Source: Demequina silvatica (lineage in GTDB: Bacteria > Actinomycetota > Actinomycetes > Actinomycetales > Demequinaceae). Taken from it: a stretch of DNA of 64,000 nt. The translations under genes and the position numbers were made by a program. The notes below the pieces were generated by a model that made no database searches, was not told where the DNA came from, and saw nothing but the letters and a program-made list of their open reading frames with translations. The DNA is taken from positions 414,955 through 478,954 of the forward strand of contig NZ_BBMA01000002.1 in NCBI RefSeq assembly GCF_000971215.1, read 5' to 3'. This document shows positions 40,717-49,220 of the stretch, piece by piece. Every line of letters begins with the position of its first letter. Positions within the stretch are counted from its first letter, which is position 1.

Positions 40717-41289
40717 CTACCGCTCGTCGGACGTCGCGGGGGACGATGCGGCGGTCGCCGCGCGCTCGCCGCGCAGCGGCCGCGAGGAGGACCAGGCGAC
40801 GATCGCGACGCCCACGACGATGAGTACGTCGCCGATGCTGAAGGTGTTGGACAGCGGCAGCGGGTCGGGCCATGCGAACACGTCGCCGAGCCACGGCAGC
40901 ACGGGGTCCTCGATCACCGCGGTGTTGGCGAACGCGTGGTCGGGGTCGATGCCGGCGGCGGCCGTCGCGTCGGCGCTGGCCGGGAGCACGCCGCCGTTGA
41001 GCGCGATGGTCACGCCGTTCGAGAGCGCACCCGCGGCGACCACGAGCGTGCCCCGCACCTCGCGGTTGAGCCACAGGAAGGCGAGCGCGGCCACGTAGGT
41101 GCCCACGTGGAGCACCTCGGACAGGATCCCCGGCAGATGGATGTCGATGATGACGATCTGCAGGGCGAGCGAGGCCCAGATGAGCCACGCCCACCGCCAC
41201 CGCCGCAGCAGCAGGCCGGCGGGCCAGCGCAGCGCCAGCAGCGGGGACAGCACCGCGATGAGGCAGGCGGCAAGGACGAGCACGCTCAC
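40717..41289 (-). CDS. DUF5317 membrane protein
   Basis: This 190-residue protein has about five membrane helices and a signature region LSNGVTIALNGGVLPASADA plus LPWLGDVFAWPDPLPLSNTFSIGDVL, split over loops as in DUF5317. GTG 41289 overlaps the stop of the GGDEF-EAL gene (GTGA), so its translation is coupled to a c-di-GMP enzyme. Function is unknown. Its last codons contain a dispersed-motif copy (40738-40750, AASSPATSDER). Confidence 0.85.
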   Translation of the reverse strand: MSVLVLAACLIAVLSPLLALRWPAGLLLRRWRWAWLIWASLALQIVIIDIHLPGILSEVLHVGTYVAALAFLWLNREVRGTLVVAAGALSNGVTIALNGGVLPASADATAAAGIDPDHAFANTAVIEDPVLPWLGDVFAWPDPLPLSNTFSIGDVLIVVGVAIVAWSSSRPLRGERAATAASSPATSDER

Positions 41290-43370
41290 ACGCTCCTGAT
41301 CGGGCCGGTGGTGGGGTCGCTCGACTCCTTGGTCGCGACCCCCTGCTCGGTGCCGAGCACGCGGTCCAGCGCGGAGGCCTCGGCGGGCCGACCCAGGTGG
41401 TAGCCCTGGCCGATCACGTGGCCCAGCCCGCGCAGCGCGGTCACCGTCTCGGCGTCCTCGATGCCCTCCGCGACCACGCGGAGGTCGAGCGCGAGCGCGA
41501 GCGCGATGGTCGAGCGCACGATGATGAGGTCGTGGTGGTCGGCGCCGATGTTGCTGACGAACGACCGGTCGATCTTGAGCTCGTCGATCTCGAGCCGGCG
41601 CAGGTAGCTGAGCGATGCGTTGCCGGTGCCGTAGTCGTCGATCGCGATCGAGACGCCCAGGCGGCGCAGCGCGTGCAGCACCAGGTCCGCGCGCGCGGGG
41701 TCGGAGAGGATCGCCGTCTCGGTGACCTCGAGCACCAGGGACGATGCGGGGACGCCGTGGCGAGTGAGCGCCGCTGCCACCTGCTGCGGCAGGCCCTGGT
41801 CGGACAGGTGGCGCGCGGACAGGTTGACCGACATGCGCAGGTTCCGGCCAGAGGCGTGCCAGCGCGCGAGCTGCGCGAGCGCGGTCTCGAGCACGAACGC
41901 GGTGACGGGGAAGATCAGGCCCGAGTTCTCCGCGAGCGGGATGAACTCGTCGGCGCGGACCATGCCGCGCTCCGGGTGGCGCCAGCGCACCAGCGCCTCG
42001 ACGGCGACGGCACGGCCGTCGGTGAGGTCGAACTGGGGCTGGTAGACCACGTGCAGCTCGCCCGTGTCGAGGGCGGTGCGCAGGTCCGCGAGCAGGCGGA
42101 GCCGCTCGACGGTGTTGATGTCGAACTCCTGGGAGAACGTGCTGATCCGGTCGCGCTCGAGCTTGGCGTGGTACAGCGCGATGTCGGCGTTCTTCATGAG
42201 CGTCTCGCCGTCGTCGCCGTGCAGCGGGGCGACGGCGACGCCGGCGCTCGCGCGCACGAGCAGCTCGAGGCTCTCGACGTGGACCGGGGCGTCGAGCGCG
42301 GCGAGGACGTCACGCGCGACCTGGCGCGTCTGGGCGAGGTCGCCGCGCACCACCACGGCGAACTCGTCGCCGCCGAGGCGGTGGACCGATGACTCCTCGG
42401 GTGCGATCTCGAGGAGACGGGCGCCCACCTGGCGCAGGATCTCGTCGCCGACGGGGTGACCGAGGGTGTCGTTGAAGTCCTTGAAGTGGTCGAGGTCGAC
42501 CAGCACCAGGCCGGGACCTCCGAGCCGGACGGGTCCGGACGAGTCGAACGCGTGCTCGAGCTGGTAGTACAGGTGGCCGCGGTTGCGCAGGCCGGTCAGC
42601 GAGTCGTGGGTCGCGTCGTGCGCGTGACGTGCGGCCGCGGCGGTGAACAGGTGCGAGGCGATCACCGGCGCCGCGAGGAGGGCGAGCGCGCCGGCGCCGT
42701 CGTCGGCGACCACGGCGGCGATGCCGCCGACGCTCAGGAGGACCACGTTGGTGAGCAGCAGGTCCTTGACGTCGGCGCGGAAGACCGTCCAGACGGTCAT
42801 GCCTGTCGAGAGCGAGATGACGCCCGCGACCAGGAACCAGTTCACGAGGATCATCGCGACGCCCGCGAGCAGGAGCGCGGGCAGGTCGCCGGCGTGGACC
42901 TCCATGGGCCCGCCGAAGAAGGGGACGCCGAGGATCCACGAGTAGACGGCGCGCGCCGCCATCACGCTCAGCGTGTACTGCGCGGTGTTGAACAGCGACT
43001 TGCGCAGGGCGCGGCGGTGGAGCAGGTCGTCGGCGAGGCTCGCGACCAGCTGGACCGCGACGGCGATGCCGATCCCGGCGATCGGGATGAGCGCGAGCAC
43101 GAACGGCGCGGAGGTCGAGAGGGTGCGCTCCTCCCCGTCCTCGCCCAGGAGCCGGACGGGCTTGACCTCGCCCGCGATGGCGGCGACCGCCAGGAAGATC
43201 GTGGGGCCGAGCGGCACCGACGCGAGCAGGGTGGGCCAGTGGCCGCCGACGGCGAGGAAGACGATCGCGACCAGGCCGACCGCGCACACCGCCGCTACGT
43301 AGGCGGCAATGCGCGAAGGCGGTGCGGGGAGTCGTCCCCCCGCACCGCCCTCATGCGTGGCTGGGCTCAC
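41286..43370 (-). CDS. Membrane-bound GGDEF-EAL dual-domain c-di-GMP protein
   Basis: The 694-residue product has about seven to eight membrane helices (residues 15-255), then a diguanylate cyclase domain with the intact active-site motif LGGDEFAVV. A phosphodiesterase domain follows with VEALVRWRHP, NLSARHLS, LEVTETAIL, IDDYGTGNASLSYL and VAEGIED, all key EAL residues present. Both domains look catalytically competent. GTG 43370 is chosen because it overlaps the stop of the 36-residue upstream ORF (GTGA); no ATG exists before the helices. DUF5317 follows, coupled in the same way. Confidence 0.88.
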   Translation of the reverse strand: MSPATHEGGAGGRLPAPPSRIAAYVAAVCAVGLVAIVFLAVGGHWPTLLASVPLGPTIFLAVAAIAGEVKPVRLLGEDGEERTLSTSAPFVLALIPIAGIGIAVAVQLVASLADDLLHRRALRKSLFNTAQYTLSVMAARAVYSWILGVPFFGGPMEVHAGDLPALLLAGVAMILVNWFLVAGVISLSTGMTVWTVFRADVKDLLLTNVVLLSVGGIAAVVADDGAGALALLAAPVIASHLFTAAAARHAHDATHDSLTGLRNRGHLYYQLEHAFDSSGPVRLGGPGLVLVDLDHFKDFNDTLGHPVGDEILRQVGARLLEIAPEESSVHRLGGDEFAVVVRGDLAQTRQVARDVLAALDAPVHVESLELLVRASAGVAVAPLHGDDGETLMKNADIALYHAKLERDRISTFSQEFDINTVERLRLLADLRTALDTGELHVVYQPQFDLTDGRAVAVEALVRWRHPERGMVRADEFIPLAENSGLIFPVTAFVLETALAQLARWHASGRNLRMSVNLSARHLSDQGLPQQVAAALTRHGVPASSLVLEVTETAILSDPARADLVLHALRRLGVSIAIDDYGTGNASLSYLRRLEIDELKIDRSFVSNIGADHHDLIIVRSTIALALALDLRVVAEGIEDAETVTALRGLGHVIGQGYHLGRPAEASALDRVLGTEQGVATKESSDPTTGPIRSV

Positions 43371-43477
43371 GCCCACTTGAATCCAGCGCCAGCGATCACC
43401 GCCACCGCCACAAGGGTGCCGGCGCTCGCCGAGACGCGGACGACGGTGTTGTTCTTGAAGGCGTTCCACTTGTTCAT
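43367..43477 (-). CDS. 36-residue single-helix membrane peptide, coupled to the GGDEF-EAL gene
   Basis: ATG 43477 has a strong GAGGGAG ribosome site 7 nt upstream. The peptide starts MNKWNAFKNNTVVRV, has one membrane helix (SAGTLVAVAVIAGAGF) and ends KWA. Its TGA overlaps the GTG of the GGDEF-EAL gene, which has no good ribosome site of its own, so translation of this ORF probably drives the enzyme. Positive charge at the N-terminus predicts an N-in topology. It may be a regulatory subunit or only a translational coupler. Confidence 0.75.
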   Translation of the reverse strand: MNKWNAFKNNTVVRVSASAGTLVAVAVIAGAGFKWA

Positions 43478-43665
43478 GCTGTACTCCCTCTGCTCGAGGA
43501 CTCCGTCGTCGGAGAGGCGACGCCCCACCGTGACCCTCGGGCTCGCTGAAGGGATGAGCCCGGGGAATGACATCGTCCTGCCTGGTTTCCGGCTGGAGGA
43601 CCCAGCCGAGCCACATTCTTGCGCAACAATCGTCGCCGCACCAGCGTCTATTAGCACTGTCACAA
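43478..43665 (-). promoter_or_regulatory. Long structured 5' leader of the c-di-GMP operon
   Basis: The region between the DUF4190 stop and the 36-residue ORF holds no ORF with a ribosome site. On the minus strand it contains a hairpin GGCTGG-GTCCT-CCAGCC and, further on, GGGCTC/GAGCCC, as well as the segment GGAAACCAGGCAGG between them. It may be a regulatory leader. I looked for the c-di-GMP-I (GEMM) core and did not find it. Confidence 0.35.
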
Positions 43666-43668
43666 CGA

Positions 43669-44229
43669 TCAGCCCTGTTCCGGGCACGCATCGAGCAGCC
43701 CCTGCGTCGCGCCGTAGGCCACCGCATCCGACTCGCCACCGGCGTAGCCGAGCGTGAGGCACCAGTCGTAGGCGGTGACGCCGTCGACGGCGACGGACGG
43801 CTCCGCGTCCGCGGGGAGGGTCATCTCGATCGCGTCCTCGCCGACCAGGTAGGACGTCCCGTCCACGGCGACCTCGACCTCGGCCGCGCCCGGGTTCTCG
43901 GCGTACCAGGCGACCACGGCGTTGCCGAGCGTCACCGCGTCCGCCTGGGCGTGGAGGTCGCGCTCGGCCGCGGAGGCGCCCGACGTCGCCGCGATCACCC
44001 CGATCACCGCCCAGCCCAGGGTGCCGACGATCCCGAGCACCAGCCCGGCGAACGGCCAGCTGCGGTGGGTGGCCTCGCCTCGGCGCCAGCGTGACAGGCC
44101 CAGCGCCCCCAGCACGATCGCGACCGGTCCGAGCCCCAGGGCGCCGGTGACGAAGGCCGCGATCCCGAGGCCGTCGCCGCCCGTGGGCTCGACGTCCTCG
44201 CGCGCCTGCGCCTCGACCGTGTCGACCAT
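43669..44229 (-). CDS. DUF4190-domain membrane protein
   Basis: This 186-residue protein begins with an acidic N-terminus, then two membrane helices of the DUF4190 type (GLGIAAFVTGALGLGPVAIVLGALGLSRW and FAGLVLGIVGTLGWAVIGVI). An extracytoplasmic region with two cysteines (DWCLTLG, LLDACPE) completes it. It resembles secreted-domain proteins anchored near the surface. ATG 44229 has GGGAGG 5 nt upstream. Its promoter should lie in 44230-44331. Confidence 0.85.
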   Translation of the reverse strand: MVDTVEAQAREDVEPTGGDGLGIAAFVTGALGLGPVAIVLGALGLSRWRRGEATHRSWPFAGLVLGIVGTLGWAVIGVIAATSGASAAERDLHAQADAVTLGNAVVAWYAENPGAAEVEVAVDGTSYLVGEDAIEMTLPADAEPSVAVDGVTAYDWCLTLGYAGGESDAVAYGATQGLLDACPEQG

Positions 44230-44331
44230 CGCGTCCTCCCGAGCGCCGTGGATCCGGCCAAGTCTCCCACGCGCGAGGCGACGTCCGTGCGCGAAGCCGC
44301 GTGTCGCATCGTCCCTCCGCCGGGCACAGCG

Positions 44332-44364
44332 AAGGCCCCCCGGAATTCGGGTCCGGGGGGCCTT
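44332..44364. terminator. Strong orphan terminator hairpin
   Basis: AAGGCCCCCCGGA (44332-44344) pairs perfectly over 13 bp with TCCGGGGGGCCTT (44352-44364), loop ATTCGGG. No annotated gene ends here on either strand. It therefore points to an unannotated leftward transcript from the gap at right. Confidence 0.8.
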
Positions 44365-44721
44365 GCTGTAGCTCGAGAGACCACGGTGGGCGGCGCCCTG
44401 ACGCGGCGACGACCTCTCGGCCGACCCCCCGGGCCCGTCGTGCCCTGTGCCGTCACCCACAGGTCCGCCCGCCTCGCAAGAGGCCGCAGACGCGGACCGC
44501 CGTTGTCCGAGGAGTCCGATCAGGCGCGCACGCGCCGGCCATCGCCCCCGTCCCGTGCCGTGTCCGGCTTCGCGGCGGGTCCGACGAACCTCGGAGAACG
44601 CTCTCAGCGCCCCCCGATGGCACGCACACCACCTTCTCGCTAGAGGCGTTTCTACTCGCGTCGCGGGGCGCGCGCAAGACGTAGGGCGCTTCTCTCACTC
44701 GTCCACCGCGCGCCCACATGG

Positions 44722-44787
44722 TCATCCACATGTCCCGTGCGGAGCCGCGCGGTTTTACCCACACCTGTGGAGGAAATCTGTGGAAAC
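44722..44787. promoter_or_regulatory. Three DnaA-box-like sites
   Basis: TCATCCACA (44722-44730), TTACCCACA (44755-44763) and TGTGGAAAC (44779-44787, reverse of GTTTCCACA) each lie one to two changes from the DnaA box TTATCCACA. They precede the UTP-glucose-1-phosphate uridylyltransferase gene. The surrounding DNA is not AT-rich and dnaA is not near, so an origin is unlikely. Confidence 0.35.
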
Positions 44788-44852
44788 AGCGTCATGCCCC
44801 TGCGGGTGTCGGAGCCGGGACCTGGGCCTGGCCCGCGCCCGCGCGGACCCCC

Positions 44853-44858
44853 TAGGCT
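44853..44858 (+). promoter_or_regulatory. -10 box TAGGCT of a leaderless promoter
   Basis: TAGGCT, then 7 nt, then ATG 44866. No ribosome site is present. Confidence 0.6.
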
Positions 44859-44865
44859 CGGGGGC

Positions 44866-46248
44866 ATGACCGCACCTGGACTCATCGCCGCCCAGGCCAA
44901 GATGGCCGCCGCAGGGGTCGACCAGACCGCCATCGACGTCTTCTCCCACTACTTCGGGGAGCTGGAGGCCGGCGCCACCGGCCTCATCCGCGAGGACACG
45001 ATCGAGCCGCTGCTGGACCCGCCGTTCCTCGAGGGCGTCGCGATCGACGCGGACGCCGCGCGCGACGCGTTCGCGAGGACCGCCATCATCCGCCTCAACG
45101 GCGGCCTGGGCACCTCGATGGGCATGGACCGCGCGAAGTCGCTGCTGCCCGTGCGCGACGGGAAGTCCTTCCTCGACCTGATCGTGGGCCAGGTGCGCCA
45201 GGCCCGCGAGGCCACGGGCGCGCGCCTCCCGCTGGTGCTGATGAACAGCTTCCGCACCCAGGACGACTCGCTCGAGGCGCTCGCGCCGTACCCCGACCTC
45301 GCGGTCGCCGGGCTGCCCCTGGACTTCCTCCAGAACGCCGAGCCGAAGCTCCTGGTCGACGGGCTCATGCCCGCCGAGTGGCCCGCGGACCCCACCCTCG
45401 AGTGGTGCCCGCCCGGCCACGGCGACATCTACACGGCGCTGCTGGGCTCGGGGATCCTCGAGCGGCTGCTCGACGAGGGCTTCCGCTACGCCTCCACCGG
45501 CAACTCGGACAACCTCGGCGCGGTGCCGAGCCCCACCATCGCGGGCTGGTTCGCCGCGTCGGGCGCGCCGTACGCCGCCGAGCTGTGCCGCCGCACCGCG
45601 GCCGACCGCAAGGGCGGCCACCTCGCGATCCGCAAGGCCGACGGCAGGCTGATCCTGCGCGACACCGCGCAGACGGCGCCCGAGGAGATGCACTACTTCA
45701 CGGACGAGCACCACCACCCGTTCTTCCACACCAACAACCTGTGGTTCGACCTGGAGAAGCTGTTCGCGGCGCTCAAGGAGCGCGGCGCGGTGCTGGGCCT
45801 GCCGCTCATCCGCAACGTCAAGAACGTCGACCCGACGGACTCGACGTCGCCCGAGGTGTTCCAGATCGAGACCGCCATGGGCGCCGCGATCGAGGTGTTC
45901 GAGGGCGCCACGTCGATCGTGGTGGGACGCGACCGGTTCCTGCCGGTGAAGACCACCAACGACCTGCTGCTGCTGCGTTCCGACGCGTACACGCTCGAGG
46001 CGGACGGCGCGCTGCGCCTCGCGCTCGAGACGGCCCCGCTGGTGGACCTCGACTCGAAGCACTACAAGACGATGTCGAAGTTCGAGGCGCGCTTCCCCCA
46101 CGGGGCGCCGTCGCTGCGCGAGGCGACCTCGCTCACCGTGCGCGGCGACTGGACCTTCGGGGCCGGCGTGGTGGTCCGCGGCGTGGTGACCCTCGAGGAC
46201 ACCGGCAAGGCGGAGGTCATCCCCGACGGGACCGTGCTCGAGGGCTGA
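44866..46248 (+). CDS. UTP-glucose-1-phosphate uridylyltransferase, UDPGP type
   Basis: This 460-residue enzyme makes UDP-glucose from UTP and glucose 1-phosphate. It is the eukaryote-like UDPGP family rather than GalU: nucleotide-binding loop RLNGGLGTSMGMDRAKSLL, substrate motifs MNSFRTQDD, CPPGHGDIY, STGNSDNLGA and FFHTNNLWF, and a C-terminal left-handed helix. The product feeds cell-wall polysaccharide and trehalose/glycogen synthesis. The start is fixed by the leaderless -10 box 7 nt upstream. Confidence 0.93.
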   Translation: MTAPGLIAAQAKMAAAGVDQTAIDVFSHYFGELEAGATGLIREDTIEPLLDPPFLEGVAIDADAARDAFARTAIIRLNGGLGTSMGMDRAKSLLPVRDGKSFLDLIVGQVRQAREATGARLPLVLMNSFRTQDDSLEALAPYPDLAVAGLPLDFLQNAEPKLLVDGLMPAEWPADPTLEWCPPGHGDIYTALLGSGILERLLDEGFRYASTGNSDNLGAVPSPTIAGWFAASGAPYAAELCRRTAADRKGGHLAIRKADGRLILRDTAQTAPEEMHYFTDEHHHPFFHTNNLWFDLEKLFAALKERGAVLGLPLIRNVKNVDPTDSTSPEVFQIETAMGAAIEVFEGATSIVVGRDRFLPVKTTNDLLLLRSDAYTLEADGALRLALETAPLVDLDSKHYKTMSKFEARFPHGAPSLREATSLTVRGDWTFGAGVVVRGVVTLEDTGKAEVIPDGTVLEG

Positions 46249-46267
46249 GCCGGGAGCCTGGCGCGCG

Positions 46268-48118
46268 TCAGCGCTCCTGCTGCGCGTCCTCCTGCGCGGT
46301 GCGCGCGAGCATCGCGTTGTAGGCGCGCAGCTCCGCGTCGTCGTCGCGCTCGGCCTTCCGGTCGAGGCGGCGGCTCTCCCGCGTGTCCGCGCGGCGCCAC
46401 GCCGCGATGATCCCGATGGCGAGCAGCACCACGGGGAACTCGCCGATCCCCCACGCGATCTGCCCGCCGTACTGCTGGTCGGTGATCGCGTCGGGCCCCC
46501 AGGTGCGGCCCATGAGCCCGAACCAGGTGGGGGCGATCAGCACGGTCGACATCATGATCGCGACACCGAAGAACGCGTGGAACGCCATGGTGGCGAACAG
46601 CAGCACGATCCGCAGGGGGTAGCCGGGCCGCGTGGGTCCCGGGTCGATCCCGACCAGCGCGTTGACGAACAGGTACCCGACCACCGTGAAGTGCAGGATC
46701 ATCCACAGGTGGCCCACGTGGTTGCGCAGCGCGAGCTCGAACAGCGGCGAGTAGTAGAACACCACCAGGAAGCCCGCGAAGCTCACCGCGGCCACGATGG
46801 GATGCGCCCAGAAGCGCATCCACCGGGACTCGACCACCGTGCGGATCCACTCGCGCGGCCCCATGGAGCCGTCGCGGCGCGGCGCGAGCGCGCGCAGCGC
46901 GAGCGTGACCGGCGCGCCGAACGTCAGCGGCACGGGGACCACCATCACCAGCAGCATGTGCTCGAGCATGTGGCCGCTGAAGGTCACCATCCCGTAGATG
47001 GTGGGTCCGCCCTGCGTGATCCACACCAGCAGCGCGATCCCGGTGAGGAACGATGCGGTGCGGTACCAGGGCCACGCGTCGCCACGGCGGTGCAGGCGCA
47101 CCACCCACCGCACGTACGTGATCGCGAGAGCGGCGAGCACGAACGCGGTGATGATCTCGAGCCGCCACAGCCCCACCCACGTCGCGAGGGACGGGGCGGG
47201 CGGGAGCTCGTAGCCGGTGAGGAAGTACGCGGGGCTGGGCTCCTCGACGGGCACGATCGGGATAGGAGGCGCCGTGGACGCGAGCACCGAGGCGACGCCC
47301 ATGACCGCGACCAGCGCGCCCACGTCGACCAGCATGAGCCGCCAGAACCGCTCGCGCGCCTGAGCCTCGCTCAGCCGCGGCAGCGACACCCGGCGGTGCA
47401 GCATCGCGAGCGCGACCGCGACCGACATGAGCCCGATCTTCAGCAGCAGCAGCCGCCCGTAGGCGGTGGAGACCAGCTCGGCGGGGGTCGACAGCCGGAT
47501 CCAGCCGCTGACCGCGCCGGACACCACCACCGCGGCCGCGGCCCAGATGGCGAGGCGCGAGGCGCGCCGCACGGCGTCCTTGGTCGCGTCCCCGAGCTGC
47601 CGGCGCAGCAGCAACATCACGCCGATCACGCCGGTCCACACGGTGGCGCCGGCGAGGTGGAGGAACATCGCCGAGATGGCGAGGTGGTGGTCGGCGGCGC
47701 CGGCGGCGTGGCCGGTCTCCGCGAGCCAGCCCAGCGCCCACGCGACGGGCACCAGCGACCACGCCGCGAACGCGGGCGTGCGCACCAGCGTGCACAGCAC
47801 CGAGGCCACGAGGCCCGCGCCCAGCACCTGGAGGTAGGCGACCAGCAGGTCCACCGAGGTCGAGTAGCTCCACCACTCCTCGACGAACCGGGAGGCGTCA
47901 GGCAGCGCGCCCCGGATGCTCGCGTACGTGGCCAGCGAGTGGCCGAACGCGCCCAGCACCCACCCGATCGACCCGACGCGAGCGATCAGCGACGCGCGCG
48001 CGACCGCCGCATGGCCGGCGGGCAGCACCGCCACGATCACGAGCAGCGCGCCCGCGGTCGCCGCGATCGAGAGGTCCCGCACGGCCGCGAACACCGTCAC
48101 CAGGGCCTCGACTTGCAT
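46268..48118 (-). CDS. CopD-CtaG fusion: copper transport and cytochrome oxidase assembly membrane protein
   Basis: This 616-residue protein has about 14 helices. The first half (residues 10-290) is a CopD-like copper-resistance/uptake domain with DHHLAISAMFLHLAGATVWTG. The second half (about 320-600) is a caa3-CtaG-type domain with GHMLEHMLLVMVVPVP, FYYSPLFE and HFTVVGYLFVN, where the histidines are likely metal ligands. Such fusions are typical of Actinobacteria and supply copper to cytochrome oxidase. ATG 48118 is 6 nt after TACCCT. Confidence 0.9.
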   Translation of the reverse strand: MQVEALVTVFAAVRDLSIAATAGALLVIVAVLPAGHAAVARASLIARVGSIGWVLGAFGHSLATYASIRGALPDASRFVEEWWSYSTSVDLLVAYLQVLGAGLVASVLCTLVRTPAFAAWSLVPVAWALGWLAETGHAAGAADHHLAISAMFLHLAGATVWTGVIGVMLLLRRQLGDATKDAVRRASRLAIWAAAAVVVSGAVSGWIRLSTPAELVSTAYGRLLLLKIGLMSVAVALAMLHRRVSLPRLSEAQARERFWRLMLVDVGALVAVMGVASVLASTAPPIPIVPVEEPSPAYFLTGYELPPAPSLATWVGLWRLEIITAFVLAALAITYVRWVVRLHRRGDAWPWYRTASFLTGIALLVWITQGGPTIYGMVTFSGHMLEHMLLVMVVPVPLTFGAPVTLALRALAPRRDGSMGPREWIRTVVESRWMRFWAHPIVAAVSFAGFLVVFYYSPLFELALRNHVGHLWMILHFTVVGYLFVNALVGIDPGPTRPGYPLRIVLLFATMAFHAFFGVAIMMSTVLIAPTWFGLMGRTWGPDAITDQQYGGQIAWGIGEFPVVLLAIGIIAAWRRADTRESRRLDRKAERDDDAELRAYNAMLARTAQEDAQQER

Positions 48119-48121
48119 GGC

Positions 48122-49147
48122 TCAAGGGTAGGGCCGGTCGATCCACGCCCCGTGCGTGTGCGCGATCGCGACCGGCGCGACCTCGCGCGGCCGCAGGCCC
48201 ACCCGCAGGTCCGCGCCGCCGCCCGGCTGCGGCTCGAAGGCGACCCGCACCAGGGGGCGGCGCGCCGCGACGGCGACCACCGCATCGTCCACCGCCGCCA
48301 GGGCCTCGTCGGGCAGCTGGTAGAGCGCGATCGAGTGCCACACCACGATCGGTCCGGGCGGGAGCACGTCCGCGACCGCGGGCAGCGTCGCGGCGGCGTC
48401 GCCCGCGACCATCGAGATGCCGGCCGTTCGCCGCAGCGCGATCGCGGCGCGCAGCCGCTCGAGGCGGTCCGTCTGCTCCGGCCACACGAGCGCCTCGAGC
48501 CACGCGGCCTGCTCCGGGTCCGTCGCGTCCACCGGGGCGAGGTCGAGCCCCGTGCGCGTCGCGAACACCGGCGGGGCGGCGGGGAGCGGCAGTCCGCCGC
48601 GGTTCTCGCACTCGAGCGTGAGCGGCGCGTCCCCGAGGACGGTCCCGCCGTATTGGTACGCGACGCCGTCCATGAGGAGCCCCAGCCCCGCGGAGGCGCC
48701 CATGTCGATCGCGTGCACCGGCCCGTCCCAGCCGCGCTCCGCGAGCGCCGCCGCGATCACGGGCATGAGCACGGCGCAGCGGCGGACCTCGTTGGTCTGG
48801 GTGCGCCGCGACCCGAACGCGAGCACGTCGGCCTCGCGCTCGAGCACGAATCCCCGGAACGCCTCGTACGCGGCGGCGTCCGCGGGACGCGCCGCCCCGG
48901 CGAGCCGGGGATACCAGGCGGCCAGCGCATCGTCCCTGGTGAGAAGCCTCTGCACGGCGGCGAACAGGATGTTGATGGGCGGCGAGGAAGGGATGCGCGC
49001 GAGCACCCGCAGCAGCTCCTGATCCTCCGCGATGCGGGTGGCGAACAGCGTGTACAGCGGGGAGTCCGCGGCGAACGGCACCCACGCGCGCACCGAGTCA
49101 GCGACCTGCGCGAGCGGCAGGTCCTCCCCCGCGAGCCATCGCTCCAT
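48122..49147 (-). CDS. DUF2332 family protein
   Basis: The 341-residue cytosolic protein has the DUF2332 layout: TLFATRIAEDQELLRVLA near the N-terminus, the glycine-rich HAIDMGASAGLGLLMDG, TNEVRRCAVLMP, and the C-terminal IVVWHSIALYQLP. The glycine-rich segment looks like a Rossmann-type methyltransferase motif, but no activity is established for the family. ATG 49147 has AAGGAG 7 nt upstream. The CopD-CtaG gene follows 3 nt after its stop. Confidence 0.87.
   Translation of the reverse strand: MERWLAGEDLPLAQVADSVRAWVPFAADSPLYTLFATRIAEDQELLRVLARIPSSPPINILFAAVQRLLTRDDALAAWYPRLAGAARPADAAAYEAFRGFVLEREADVLAFGSRRTQTNEVRRCAVLMPVIAAALAERGWDGPVHAIDMGASAGLGLLMDGVAYQYGGTVLGDAPLTLECENRGGLPLPAAPPVFATRTGLDLAPVDATDPEQAAWLEALVWPEQTDRLERLRAAIALRRTAGISMVAGDAAATLPAVADVLPPGPIVVWHSIALYQLPDEALAAVDDAVVAVAARRPLVRVAFEPQPGGGADLRVGLRPREVAPVAIAHTHGAWIDRPYP
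48125..48130 (-). promoter_or_regulatory. -10 box TACCCT of the leaderless CopD-CtaG promoter
   Basis: On the minus strand TACCCT-TGAGCC-ATG, a 6-nt gap. It lies inside the last codons of the upstream DUF2332 gene. Confidence 0.55.
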
Positions 49148-49208
49148 GGCGGGCTCCTTGATGATCGGTTGACCGTTCCTTGACCGAACTCGACGCTACC
49201 ACCGCGGG

Positions 49209-49214
49209 TAGCGT
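49209..49214 (+). promoter_or_regulatory. -10 box TAGCGT of a leaderless promoter
   Basis: TAGCGT-GGCGGC-ATG, a 6-nt gap. Confidence 0.6.
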
Positions 49215-49220
49215 GGCGGC

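Larger units (their letters stand above)
44365..44865. other. 500-bp gap with no convincing ORF; candidate RNA gene
   Basis: No reading frame here has both a ribosome site and the genome's codon pattern. The DNA is rich in inverted repeats, for example GTCCGC/GCGGAC (44463-44468, 44493-44498) enclosing GCCTC-GCAA-GAGGC (44471-44484), which on the plus strand would be a GNRA tetraloop hairpin. The strong hairpin to its left would end a minus-strand transcript. I found none of the conserved elements of RNase P RNA, tmRNA or SRP RNA. Confidence 0.45.

Noticed and set aside
43478..43665. c-di-GMP-I (GEMM) riboswitch before the GGDEF-EAL operon
   Set aside because: The conserved tetraloop-receptor and G-C-AAA joining sequences were not found; only generic hairpins are visible.
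44453..44764. A 103-codon minus-strand ORF in the 44.4-44.8 kb gap
   Set aside because: No ribosome site, an Arg/Gly/Cys-rich composition and no codon-position bias; it looks like a chance frame over structured DNA.
44722..44787. A replication origin
   Set aside because: Only three imperfect boxes, no AT-rich unwinding region and no dnaA/dnaN genes in the window.
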